A DNA stretch of 64,000 nt from contig CAKSNL010000001.1 in assembly GCA_934476235.1 (NCBI GenBank), positions 372,001-436,000 of the forward strand, read 5' to 3'. Numbering within the stretch: the first letter of the stretch is position 1; every line of letters starts with the position of its first letter. Positions 33,501 to 40,504 of this stretch are shown here, piece by piece. The notes under the pieces were generated by a model that was not told the origin of the DNA, made no database searches, and was given only the letters and a program-made list of their open reading frames with translations. This DNA comes from an uncultured Clostridia bacterium. GTDB taxonomy: Bacteria > Bacillota > Clostridia > CAKSNL01 > HGM11501. The position numbers were made by a program, and so were the translations under genes.

Positions 33501-35002
33501 AGGTAGTCCTTTCCGTTTATTTTCTTGGTTGAAAGTCCGGAATACGCCATATTCCCGAGGTTCGGGTTTATTTTTCCGTCCGTTACCAGAATGTTGGTAA
33601 CCGCGGTAAGTCCGCTGTAGGAGGAGGTTTTATTAACCGCGTCTGTCAGCTCGTCAAATCTTATCATAACCGAAACACTGTCGCCCTCGCCTAAATAGCG
33701 GTGACTGTTATTGTCCTCGTCATCGCCCAAAAGCTCCGTAATCTCGGTGTTGTTAAGCGCCGCGTCGAAAATGACCTCGGAAACCTTCGGAGATTCATTG
33801 TCGATGTCCACATTGAGGCTTAAGGTCGATTTCACGATTGCATTTCCGGCGATATCGGTAATATATGAGCTTGTTTCGGTGAAGCCCTCGCCCTTCTTTT
33901 CAAGCGTAAAGCTCTTGTCATTTACTACCTGTTTTAACGTGAGCCCGCTTCCGAAAAGCGAATCGGCATAAACTCCGGCAATGCGGAATGTGCCGTCCGA
34001 CTCCCTGACGGTGTATTCAAAGTAAAGACTGTTGCCCGAAAGCTCCTTTAACATCGCTTTCGGGTTGCTGCCTCCCGCGGTTGCCCCGCGCGGTCTTAAC
34101 TCAAGGTATAAATCGCCGTGGTCTGCACTGTCGTCCGCAAATCTTATCGGCTCGTCAAAGGTAAGGCGCAAAACAAGCGTTGTGCCCGTTCCGATGTAGC
34201 CCTTTTCGTTTGCGCTCTTATATGTCTTTCCGCCGTCGGTACTGTATGTAAGCTCGGGAGCGGAGGGCGCCTTCATATCGCGGTATGTGATGAGCATCTT
34301 ATCCGCCGACGCACCGCCGCAGGTGCAGGTCTTTTTCCCGTTTGCATATGAAACGGTGGATTTTTCAAAGCTTAAAAACGCTTTCTCGCCGACTGCGCCT
34401 TCTATGTATTTAAGCATAGCATAGTTATCCGAAAACTCGTCATAATCGCCGAAGCGCGTATATTCGGTCTCCATATCCGTGTACGCTCCCGAATGTGACG
34501 CGCACCAGGAATTGGATACAAAGAGGCTTGCCTTTTCAAACGCCTTGACATCCTGCTTTTTAAACGTGCTCACCTTGTGAGTGTGAAGGTTATTGTAAAG
34601 GCTTGCAGAAAAATTCACCGCAAGATTCCTGTCGGACTTTGAAACAGCGCGGAGCACAGACTTTCCCCATGCGCTCTCCCCGCCTCCGAAATAAATTCTT
34701 CCGTCATCCGTCCCCGTCGAGTTGTCATAGACCGCCGAGTCATAGGAAAGCGGAGTATACTTTCCGCCCGAGAACAGACCTACTGCATTGTAGTAGCCCG
34801 GGTAGTCCTTGTCATGCGCATCTGTCTTTAAGCTCTCGTAAAACGATGCGTCCGTTCCGGTATAGGCGTTCAGTATCGCCGCCTCCGGCTTCACCCTGTC
34901 ATAGACTACCGCTCCTGCCGCCGATGAGTCAAAAAGCGTCACGGCGCACTGGGAGAATATGAGTGAAAACGTTAGTGCCGCGCTTAAGAATCTTTTTTTC
35001 AT
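27530..35002 (-). CDS. Giant Ig-like repeat surface protein (2490 aa)
   Basis: A 2490-residue protein with a signal peptide (residues 1-29) and a unique N-terminal region of about 230 residues with a Cys-rich CTCGGAS segment. The rest is a chain of Ig-like domains recognisable by recurring AGN motifs: TDIAGNAIV, SDLAGNVYS, KDYAGNEKA, TDAAGNATEFTV, HDEAGNYSS, SDKAGNIGRY, VDAAGNRTEYTV and TDAAGNSIT. These often follow an aspartate-proline boundary such as DTSKPTLT. No SLH, LPXTG or C-terminal membrane helix is present, so it must be held by another partner or released. It starts the operon with the SLH giant (19 bases apart) and the subtilase, which suggests that the SLH protein anchors it. Confidence 0.85.
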   Translation of the reverse strand: MKKRFLSAALTFSLIFSQCAVTLFDSSAAGAVVYDRVKPEAAILNAYTGTDASFYESLKTDAHDKDYPGYYNAVGLFSGGKYTPLSYDSAVYDNSTGTDDGRIYFGGGESAWGKSVLRAVSKSDRNLAVNFSASLYNNLHTHKVSTFKKQDVKAFEKASLFVSNSWCASHSGAYTDMETEYTRFGDYDEFSDNYAMLKYIEGAVGEKAFLSFEKSTVSYANGKKTCTCGGASADKMLITYRDMKAPSAPELTYSTDGGKTYKSANEKGYIGTGTTLVLRLTFDEPIRFADDSADHGDLYLELRPRGATAGGSNPKAMLKELSGNSLYFEYTVRESDGTFRIAGVYADSLFGSGLTLKQVVNDKSFTLEKKGEGFTETSSYITDIAGNAIVKSTLSLNVDIDNESPKVSEVIFDAALNNTEITELLGDDEDNNSHRYLGEGDSVSVMIRFDELTDAVNKTSSYSGLTAVTNILVTDGKINPNLGNMAYSGLSTKKINGKDYLAIGSYTAWNTEADASSDGVTAFLMATIPIHNNLATDDGGTIKIKYLEFESEVSDLAGNVYSETEISPSAQSGSFLLDNEGAKVTDKGFTKKGESFAYSFEISDSASGAEGIYGSFTVNNGGDGKAYKYEYAALTKASDTPEKWTEATTGDAVRFIQHDKNAIHIRAKDGEEYEDLSSLTITVNAKDYAGNEKAYTLPDDTLESPFVIDWFMDGMGPKVTLGEVERTLTAAGGEMTVNISVTDRSGVSSVKYSWDNKATWSNAVGSYQALAAVNDKTTFSKELFVRAEDTKGNVTEVSLGTVTYDLSEAKYALSYKDTIGKKAEMYLNGIAQEDEILLMTNIPAEFVGGEDNHYAVIALTTTDSLDGVNLFGYSTTMGNHWYHMTMEEKDGIYSFYTVESDGGSSPYSVFYSTNGYIQGWWKDILNGKYEGELEIIVLSGKKTAFVRYPDGTGTPSVDRYAPESAGNSEYSVSRQSFKLRLVGESESFENVTIESKENLACQGGKLPVMLDDEKLLSDISGVTLNIEIEKDKFGWDYENLKLEDSAVKIVNVNNASGTPELTVKLSGAAIIRDGEKLKMSIKIPEHKFPTGVYEISVHLSCNAGNATEAIMGNDVFIDATEPDNNFSLSSVIYTPASSIRHVELSNLGIGQSERVTGSGTIYLPSYGQFDKNAYHSDLYTLTVSTPGEKAGRHLNKAQNDFYYSGQYSVVMWNTDESLSDRVMELNVYSLDGSKVINKVGATGIENAYKSFRFISPGDTLSDGNDYLYLLSDRINTVGVKKVYSNGRESETKYYKIYPDEGHIKGSLSAEPESLIFTPEEGADLEGAKVYAYTLTSSRTENVSTFRSSEEMTLMADGTYRLPLVQDPGADYIIFTVNKYGSVYKAAVDAFDAPWFSGTPEIVTDSDGRFEIRFRTMINEKRQDEGDRKFTVRFTGEYAKLLDSDKFTFTFENGKGRYDWETNSASPTGIYKVSANLGADVLSLDPFYSFIYLDTVIYGVLPDTAGEKMPVTLEITAEDPLGLSGTAAIASAETEGKSAVKEVTYTPGRLNIIFNQPVRPTESITWKNSDDSGSYFKTEWINSFPVTENGDHEISYIDVFGKLRTEELNLSDTFVYNGTDYGIHIELSPEENTTEHVLVKAAANGDGRLIFKERYDNGEMAMTPVEGSALEPTKEKTVKVIKNQWVKVYRTNERGYIGSDSVSVKVYVDNIIAGAPEANVRYYVESTGREFTYSGLSDYIEKYHGGAMESKGKVTSYYKTSRHVTPLNDETHVYEPGENIYTFRYIDDFGHEGLAEAPLPDGLTVTEIKNPPADTEAPVVYVDIYAKRFEKYTKEDAFNVSGGEAAMRTGFAEVGAVQGYSLKLTVKDESPYEIKVTGSKNAVLSGNSIIVSEPEEFTVTVTDAAGNATEFTVTEEMLSYIDKIAPRSETKTVKNAMYTREGYIRLYDVDSDGNEIAGDGHNVTLTSPSGLSREEMDGKTWYKVPFDSNSSVHFVFHDEAGNYSSGDISVTDIDTSKPTLTTVWSPSYTYEEDGETKYDDGAHTAGPVNTDVTAHINVSKPIASAVIESDGGPKVLILPDGTAYEVVYGGHVVVKAAPERITVTYEDDFDGVIHVTVTAQNGQTADTYLGSVKGVIDKKAPALKEDKEPMIKSGSSAPYGCIVTLTPDEEVYFMNAGEKNPDGSPFIYGPEKPLVLKFYDDTEKELSFSDKAGNIGRYKVTVEGLDQKAPGLTVIYPSDNPDLLKPTSEAIKVTVKSDEDCTLYAENRTVSLKKGTEKEIELKENGTHVLLAVDAAGNRTEYTVTVNCIDTTLPMISFDSSTVHGFAGISDEELETLLKSEYTAWDNEASESYPVVDIDLSEIDKDTAGAYKAYYKVTDAAGNSITAARFVRILGSGTVFLKVNGEAVLPDSTKEIKTGKVTLSVMGLSNDEPYTVKIRRGLKSKGQMKYLKESSVKFENGECMIESAGYYTVLVTTQSRQTVLLRLYAGN

Positions 35003-35175
35003 CTTTTCCGGTCCTCCTCTTTTTTAGGTCACTATACTTTTATATTTTCGTTTCAGTTTAAAAATGCACTCCCTATCGTCATCGGAGTGTATTTTTAAAG
35101 TTCTTATATGCCCCGCCTTCGGGCAGGGTGATTTTTCATTGCCGCAGCCGCATAAAAAAGGGCTGCTTTCTTCAA
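35003..35175 (-). promoter_or_regulatory. Long structured leader of the giant-protein operon
   Basis: From the promoter near 35180 to the ATG at 35002 lies a leader of about 170 bases. On the minus strand it contains CCCTGCCCGAAGGCGGGG (a short GC stem with a tetraloop-like turn) and then ATACACTCC...GGAGTGCAT followed by TTTTTAAA, a terminator-like hairpin. The ribosome site GAGGAGG follows. I could not match it to a known riboswitch; attenuation is possible. Confidence 0.45.
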
Positions 35176-35179
35176 AATT

Positions 35180-35208
35180 ATTCTACCATAAAGTCAATTG
35201 GAATGCAA
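35180..35208 (-). promoter_or_regulatory. Promoter of the giant-protein operon
   Basis: On the minus strand TTGCAT (35203-35208) and TAGAAT (35180-35185) are separated by 17 bases. The -35 matches consensus at only part of its positions. Confidence 0.55.
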
Positions 35209-35241
35209 CCCAAATTTGACATTTTTAATAAAAATTCAATC

Positions 35242-35283
35242 AAAAAGGACCGTCCGGAGAGTTCTCCGGACGGTCCTTTTTTT
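35242..35283 (-). terminator. Strong terminator of the beta-helix gene
   Basis: A perfect stem built on AAAGGACCGTCCGGAGA and its complement with a minimal loop, and T-runs of at least five on both strands. It directly follows the stop codon of the beta-helix gene. Confidence 0.9.
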
Positions 35284-35285
35284 AA

Positions 35286-37820
35286 CTACTTTTCAATTTT
35301 TGTGATGATTACTTTTCCTTCATCCCCGTCCCATGTAACTTTAGCTCCGAGTTCTTCTGAAATGAATCTTAACGGGGTGTAGGTTCTGCCGTTTTCGATA
35401 AACGCGGGAGAGTCAAGCTTAACTTCTTTTCCGTTTACCGTTGCCTTGTCGCTTCCGACCGTAATCTTTATTACAACCTCTTCGCCGTCGGCATTTTTTC
35501 CGGTTATCGTTACGAGTCTTTCCTCCTCGTTCCACGAAACCTCAGCACCCAGGTTTTCTGCCACGAAGCGCGCGGGAAGCATTGTACGGTCGTTTACTAT
35601 CTTCGGTGCTACATCGTTGGTCTTCGTCTTTCCGAAAACATCCGCGTCCTTCTCGCCAATCGTTAAGATAATCTCGTTTTTACTGTTGTTATTTTCAGAC
35701 CCGCCGTTTTTCTCCCATGCGGCATAAAGCGTCATTCCGCCCGTCACCTTTTCGGAGAAATCATACTTATTCTTAAGCTCCTTGTCTTTGTACCAGCCCG
35801 CAAATGTAAAGCCTTCCTTTACGGGTTCATCGGGCTCCTTAACTGCGGAATTTTTAAACACCGTTTCCTTTGCAACCTTGCTTCCGCCGTTTGACTCAAA
35901 CGACACGGTAAGAAGCGTTGAGCTTCCGCCGCCTCCGCCAGATGACGAGCTCCTTTTTCCCGTTTCGGGATAAGTAACCTCCAAGGTATCGGAATCCGCC
36001 GCGTTCGTGACGCTTTCCGCACCCGCCGCCTCATAGCCGTTCTCGGGAATTCCCGAAACCGTATAGTTTGCGCCGGGGGTGATTTTGATCGTCGCGCTAT
36101 ACTTGGTGGAATATGCAAATCTTTCCGACACTTCAGGACTCCACGTAATGTCCGCTCTGTATTCGTCCGTTTCTATTTTCGTCTCGGCAACCGCATTTTT
36201 AACGGGCGTCTTGATCTTTATAACGTTGTTTACGGTCTTTTTATGAATATTAAATTCCAAAGGATCGCTTATAAGTCCCTTATATGCCGGCGTTTCGTTG
36301 ACAAACGCCTTCACATAATATGTGCCCGCATCCTTGGGAACCTCCTTGCCGTATTCTCCGTCGCTTTCCTTTGCATATTCAAAGAATACTTCGCCGTACT
36401 CAGCCTCAGCCTCGGGCTTTTCCGGCTCACTGCCGTATGTCCAGTCCGCTATTTTTAAGGGCTTTGTAAATGCGTTTTCAGCCTGGGGAACATCATTTTT
36501 CATCCAAACGGCATAAAGCAAGGTGCTTTCCGTAATTGTTATCTTATCGCCCTTTTTATATGTGCCCTCTGTTGCGTCCTTGTCATAAGACCAGCCGATG
36601 AAAGTATAGTCCTCTCTGGTCGGTTCAGCCTCGGGTATATCAAAGGTCGCGCTCTGACCGACAGTGACATCCTCATTAAGACCCTCGGGCTCATTCTCGC
36701 CGCCGTTTGCCGAAAAGCCTAAAAACAGCGTCATCGTTGCTTCCTCTGTTTTCTGAGTGAGCGAGATTTTATTATCCGAAAGCTTAAAGGTATAGTCAGG
36801 ATTGCTTATCTTAAGCTTTGCCATGTCGTTGTTTGTGAGTGTGACGCCATCAGCGGCAGTCGCAATGCATCTGCCCTCAGCCGCATTATCAACCGTCAGC
36901 ATAATCGGATGGTTTATTGCCGCGGTAATCTCGATGCACTTGTCAACATAGGCGTCGTTCATCAAATATATGTCGTTGCCCGTGTCAATATCAGCATATC
37001 CGCCGATTTCCAAAAGCGCGCTTTCTCCCTGCTTGCAGCTATGGAACACCGCCCCGCCGAGAGGCGACGAGTTATCCTTTATCGTTCCTCCTGTTATAAC
37101 GGTCGTGCCGAACGATGAATTATATATCGCACCGCCGACATTTGAGTAGTTGCCCTTTACCGTTCCGCCGGTTATCTTGAGAACCGCGTCTCTTACATAG
37201 AACGCGCCGCCTCCGTAATCCGCCGTTGCATCCAATGTCTTATTATTTTCAACGGTTCCGCTCTTTAAGTCAAACTCGGCTCCGCCCATCATATAGACCG
37301 CACCGCCGTAGCTCCTCGCTTCACAGTCCTTTATCGTTCCGCCGTCTAACGTGAACTTTCCGCCAGCCATATAAACCGCCGCGCCGCGGACACCGCCCTT
37401 GGACATTTCCACGGTCTTTTTCTGACCGGTGATTGCGGCTCCTTCCTTCATTATGACTTCGCCGCCCGTCACATATATTGCCGCAGAGGTATCCTCTGTT
37501 TCGGTGACCGTTATGTCTCCTCCGCTTAAGGTAACGTCCTCAAGCGTCAGCACTGCTCCCTCATTAACGGTTAACATGGAGCCTGCTGCCGACCCTCTTT
37601 CAAGCGTTCCGCCGCCTGTTATAATGACGCTGCCCGCGATAGTTATAGGTGCGGTAACCGAAACGGTGCCGGTTACATTAATAACCGCAGTGCCGGATAT
37701 CTCGCCGCCGGAAATCACCTTTCCGTCGTCCCAATTTATCTGCTCCTCAGCCGCCGAAATGCTTCCGAAGGAAAGCAGAAGCGTCAGCGCCAATGCCAAT
37801 GCTAAAAATTTTTTTGTCAT
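35286..37820 (-). CDS. Exported beta-helix protein with InlB-type repeats and copper-amine-oxidase-like domain
   Basis: An 844-residue exported protein. After a signal peptide (1-23) comes a right-handed beta-helix at about 40-290 with repeated GGAVY/GGTI turns (GAAVYMAGGKFTLDGGTIKDC, split here over several rungs). A Listeria-Bacteroides repeat follows (PTREDYTFIGWSYD, TLLYAVW), then an MBG-like domain, a serine/glycine linker, a second such repeat (EGFTFAGWYKD, MTLYAAW) and a C-terminal copper-amine-oxidase-N-like stalk domain (TMLPARFVAENLGA, RTYTPLRFISEELGA). The last 210 residues are nearly the same as those of the BspA protein at 41303. Surface attachment or polysaccharide contact is likely; a catalytic site is not evident. 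Confidence 0.88.
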   Translation of the reverse strand: MTKKFLALALALTLLLSFGSISAAEEQINWDDGKVISGGEISGTAVINVTGTVSVTAPITIAGSVIITGGGTLERGSAAGSMLTVNEGAVLTLEDVTLSGGDITVTETEDTSAAIYVTGGEVIMKEGAAITGQKKTVEMSKGGVRGAAVYMAGGKFTLDGGTIKDCEARSYGGAVYMMGGAEFDLKSGTVENNKTLDATADYGGGAFYVRDAVLKITGGTVKGNYSNVGGAIYNSSFGTTVITGGTIKDNSSPLGGAVFHSCKQGESALLEIGGYADIDTGNDIYLMNDAYVDKCIEITAAINHPIMLTVDNAAEGRCIATAADGVTLTNNDMAKLKISNPDYTFKLSDNKISLTQKTEEATMTLFLGFSANGGENEPEGLNEDVTVGQSATFDIPEAEPTREDYTFIGWSYDKDATEGTYKKGDKITITESTLLYAVWMKNDVPQAENAFTKPLKIADWTYGSEPEKPEAEAEYGEVFFEYAKESDGEYGKEVPKDAGTYYVKAFVNETPAYKGLISDPLEFNIHKKTVNNVIKIKTPVKNAVAETKIETDEYRADITWSPEVSERFAYSTKYSATIKITPGANYTVSGIPENGYEAAGAESVTNAADSDTLEVTYPETGKRSSSSGGGGGSSTLLTVSFESNGGSKVAKETVFKNSAVKEPDEPVKEGFTFAGWYKDKELKNKYDFSEKVTGGMTLYAAWEKNGGSENNNSKNEIILTIGEKDADVFGKTKTNDVAPKIVNDRTMLPARFVAENLGAEVSWNEEERLVTITGKNADGEEVVIKITVGSDKATVNGKEVKLDSPAFIENGRTYTPLRFISEELGAKVTWDGDEGKVIITKIEK
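35289..35945 (-). repeat. C-terminal cassette, copy A
   Basis: Encodes linker, Listeria-Bacteroides repeat and stalk domain. It is closely similar at protein and DNA level to 41306-41930: the stretch around the KNKYDFSEKVTGGMTLYAAW codons differs by only a few bases. It indicates duplication or gene conversion between the two genes. Confidence 0.8.
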
Positions 37821-37909
37821 TATAATTCGCCCTTCTTTAACGTTTTTTATACTGTCATTTTTAAGGCATTCTTAATAAGCCGCACAAAATTATGATTTCC
37901 CTGAAAATA

Positions 37910-40105
37910 TCAGCCCACTATCTCATCCGGATCGTCATATGCGGTTCTTGCCGGGATGACCCAGATCATCTGATTATTGTTATCCCACTCAACGCGGCAA
38001 TCCAATGCATCCGTTATATCGCGGAGCTTAAAATAGTTGTTGCCTTCAATATTATAGCAGGTTGCCTTGATCGGCACACCGTCAAGCGTTAAAAATACCG
38101 ATGATGAAAGAGCCGTTCTCTGAGCCCCGTCGCCCGGTGTTAACTCGCCTCCGACCGATGTATAATCATAAAAGCTTAACATATCAATTGAATTTGTTGC
38201 ACTGTCATACTTAACATCAAAGCCCTTAATTGTTCCGTCAAGTATCTTTGCGATGTCTCTTAACTTAAAGTAGTTGTTGTCGTCAATGTTATATGCGACG
38301 GTGTTATATTTAAGACCGTCCAAACAAACAGTCTGCGTTTTTGCAACAGAGCTCTTGTTAAATTTGTTTCCGGGATAATAGGTGAATGTATCGTGCTCAT
38401 CATCCTCGTGAACCAGATAGCGGATCTCGCCGTTATAGAAAATGGTATATATCTTTCCGGTTATCATCCAGGGGTCTATATCGGAAGGATCTATTCCGGG
38501 AATATTCCTCATATCCTCGTCACGGTCAAACGAATACTCTTCAATGCCATATACGTTTACCCATTCTTTGTCGTGTATTTTATTAATATCGCCGTTGTTT
38601 GAGCTGACCCAATTATAGTATTCCAGCATCATATCCTCATCAACGTTAATATATCCGAAACGATATGCTTTGAGCTTTGCAATTCCTTCGGCAGAATAGG
38701 TCAGCGCGCCCCATTCGCCCCATGGCGTATCCACTGACAGAACGCCGATAGGTGCACCGAGCGCCGCCGTGTCCTCTATGGACAGAGTTTCGGTGAATTC
38801 GTCCAAATAGCTTGTCGGAACATAGCAAACCTTTGAATTAAACCATATTTTTGAATTTGTTCCGTCATAGTTTAAGTCGATAACATCAATTGCCGCGCCT
38901 TTTTTGACCGAGCCGGTAACTGAAGAACCGTCCGAAATGTCACAGTCAACTGCCGCTATGGCTTTGTACCGCGTTTTCGGTTTTTGAGTGTTCGCGAGCT
39001 GTGCATTCACATACTTGGATTCAACATAATAAAGACCCTTTTTATAGTAGATCTGATAATGCCCGTTCTGCGGAGCCGAGTCCACTATCTGAACAGACTG
39101 GTTGATTTTGATAACGCCCGATTTCACATAATCCTTATCGTCGGGCGTGGTCTTAACCAGTAAAAGACCCGTTGCCTTGCCGACCGCTTCAATTTCCGGA
39201 GGCGTCGATACCTGATTGTTAATATCTAAAATATAGCAATTTTGTCTCGGCAGGAAATATACGCCGGGCTTCCAGCTTGTGAAAGCGGTACCGTCCTTCT
39301 CGCCGCACTGTCTTATCGAGCCGCGCGATTCGTCAACACCGCCCTCGCTCCATACGGCAACCCATTTCTCGTTATAGGCAACAACCTCAAATTCACTCGT
39401 TGTCGTAACATAAAACGCTGTGTTGGCGAATGCATCGGTCCTGGTCCAATCAGAAAAAATGGGGTCATAACCTATTTCCCTAAGCTCATCAAGTCTTCTG
39501 ATATGATAGTTCATCGGCGGATTTCCGGGATAAAACGATGCTTTTACCGAGCCGATCTTTCCCTCATCGCCAATATGTACAACAGCCATTCCCACAAGCG
39601 GCAGCGAAGCGGGGCGGTCGTGTCTGACCCATTCCGTCGGCACCTTTGCATAGAAATTTCTTTCTTTCCCCTCGGTCGTTTTGCTTCCGCCGTAGATGTA
39701 GTCGGAAAGGAACGTCATCTCAATTGCGTGCTGATACTTGTCGGGATCGGAAGTCTCCCATTGTTTGTTTAACTCCTTTTCGGCAGTCCCGGCAGCTTCA
39801 AGTATCGGTTTTGTTTCCCGGGACGTCTCATAGGCAAGGATATATCCGACCGTCCCGTCCGAAAGCTGGATCTTATGAAACTTCCTGTTATCCTCTCCGA
39901 TTATGTAAGCCTCCAGAACGGTTACTCTGGTTCCCTTGCTGACCTCACATATTCCTCCCGAATAAGTGGGGTTTTTCGTAACCATTACAGTACCGCCGTA
40001 TACAACATAAGCGGTGTCGCCCGCCTTCAGTTTGTCCGCGGCGGACGCAACAGTGCCAAGCAGCATAATTATGCAAAGCACTGCCGTTAGAATTCTTTTA
40101 AACAC
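37910..40105 (-). CDS. Exported SH3b-type protein with two C-terminal stalk repeats
   Basis: A 731-residue exported protein. The GTG at 40105 follows AAAGGAGG by seven bases; an upstream in-frame ATG would translate through the ribosome site. A signal peptide (MFKRILTAVLCIIMLLGTVASA) leads into an SH3b-like domain (VYGGTVMVTKNP, GTRVTVLEAY, GTVGYILAY). Two further SH3b-like units lie near 300-430, and two copper-amine-oxidase-like repeats with the motif NNYFKLRDI lie near 610 and 690. SH3b domains bind wall peptides or glycans, so wall association is likely. It is the second gene after the DUF4379 zinc-ribbon gene, behind a MerR-type promoter. Confidence 0.85.
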   Translation of the reverse strand: MFKRILTAVLCIIMLLGTVASAADKLKAGDTAYVVYGGTVMVTKNPTYSGGICEVSKGTRVTVLEAYIIGEDNRKFHKIQLSDGTVGYILAYETSRETKPILEAAGTAEKELNKQWETSDPDKYQHAIEMTFLSDYIYGGSKTTEGKERNFYAKVPTEWVRHDRPASLPLVGMAVVHIGDEGKIGSVKASFYPGNPPMNYHIRRLDELREIGYDPIFSDWTRTDAFANTAFYVTTTSEFEVVAYNEKWVAVWSEGGVDESRGSIRQCGEKDGTAFTSWKPGVYFLPRQNCYILDINNQVSTPPEIEAVGKATGLLLVKTTPDDKDYVKSGVIKINQSVQIVDSAPQNGHYQIYYKKGLYYVESKYVNAQLANTQKPKTRYKAIAAVDCDISDGSSVTGSVKKGAAIDVIDLNYDGTNSKIWFNSKVCYVPTSYLDEFTETLSIEDTAALGAPIGVLSVDTPWGEWGALTYSAEGIAKLKAYRFGYINVDEDMMLEYYNWVSSNNGDINKIHDKEWVNVYGIEEYSFDRDEDMRNIPGIDPSDIDPWMITGKIYTIFYNGEIRYLVHEDDEHDTFTYYPGNKFNKSSVAKTQTVCLDGLKYNTVAYNIDDNNYFKLRDIAKILDGTIKGFDVKYDSATNSIDMLSFYDYTSVGGELTPGDGAQRTALSSSVFLTLDGVPIKATCYNIEGNNYFKLRDITDALDCRVEWDNNNQMIWVIPARTAYDDPDEIVG

Positions 40106-40128
40106 AGTAATTCCTCCTTTTATTTTGT

Positions 40129-40392
40129 TCATACCGGCTCCCCTTTTCCTTTTATTTGATTATTTCTTTTTTCCGCAAGCTTTTCCTCATTGCATTTGGG
40201 ACACCTCGTCATGCTCGTTGACCGGCTTTTAAGCTGAGTCTGCCACGAGTGACCCTTTTCGCACCGCCACCATACCGGAAAGCTGCTTGTATGCTTTAAT
40301 GAATCCGGACTGAGCGTTCCGTTTTTCTCACTGTCCCACTCCTTAAGCAAATAAAGCTTTCCCTCTTTCTCGCAGTAGCTTTTAAAATCCAA
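40129..40392 (-). CDS. Small zinc-ribbon protein (DUF4379)
   Basis: An 87-residue protein containing one DUF4379 treble-clef unit: LLKEWDSEKNG, then FPVWWRCEKGHSWQTQLKSR and RCPKC. The CxxxH and CxxC pairs should bind zinc. Larger family members carry many copies and are often linked to restriction-type nucleases; this single-domain form has no catalytic part. The TTG start at 40392 lies eight bases after GGAGGTG. It is divergent from a MerR-family gene and comes first in an operon with an exported protein, an odd pairing for a cytoplasmic zinc ribbon. Confidence 0.85.
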   Translation of the reverse strand: MDFKSYCEKEGKLYLLKEWDSEKNGTLSPDSLKHTSSFPVWWRCEKGHSWQTQLKSRSTSMTRCPKCNEEKLAEKRNNQIKGKGEPV

Positions 40393-40414
40393 CCAAGGTC
40401 ACCTCCCCCATACC

Positions 40415-40443
40415 TTGACTTTTTTTCCTATATATGCTATAAT
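40415..40443 (+). promoter_or_regulatory. Promoter of the MerR-family gene
   Basis: TTGACT (40415-40420) and TATAAT (40438-40443) are separated by 17 bases. Its start site, near 40450, lies directly before the dyad at 40454-40469. Confidence 0.8.
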
Positions 40444-40444
40444 T

Positions 40445-40475
40445 ATTATACACCGTACATTGATGTTCGATGCAA
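40445..40475 (-). promoter_or_regulatory. MerR-type promoter with 19-bp spacer
   Basis: On the minus strand TTGCAT (40470-40475) and TATAAT (40445-40450) are separated by 19 bases, the over-long spacing that MerR activators correct by untwisting DNA. The spacer contains an imperfect dyad. It drives the DUF4379 and SH3b genes and overlaps the regulator's own promoter. Confidence 0.7.
40454..40469. promoter_or_regulatory. Dyad operator for the MerR-family protein
   Basis: CGTACATTGATGTTCG: six of eight base pairs are symmetric (CG-ACAT-ATGT-CG). It fills the 19-bp spacer of the leftward promoter and lies at the start site of the merR transcript, so binding would activate one and repress the other. 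Confidence 0.6.
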
Positions 40476-40504
40476 GACTTTTTTTAACTTTTTTGAGGTA
40501 TTAA

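Noticed and set aside
27530..35002. Repeats in the Ig-like giant taken as a possible CRISPR or DNA satellite array
   Set aside because: The repeats are degenerate protein-domain repeats of about 80-100 codons, not short identical DNA units.
35112..35131. Possible riboswitch in the giant-protein leader
   Set aside because: I could not match conserved bases of any known riboswitch class; kept only as an unassigned structured leader.
39242..39772. 176-codon plus-strand frame opposite the SH3b protein
   Set aside because: No family resemblance, no ribosome site, and it overlaps a well-supported gene.
40106..40132. ATG start 27 bases upstream for the SH3b protein
   Set aside because: Would translate the AAAGGAGG ribosome site itself and disrupt the signal peptide; GTG at 40105 fits.
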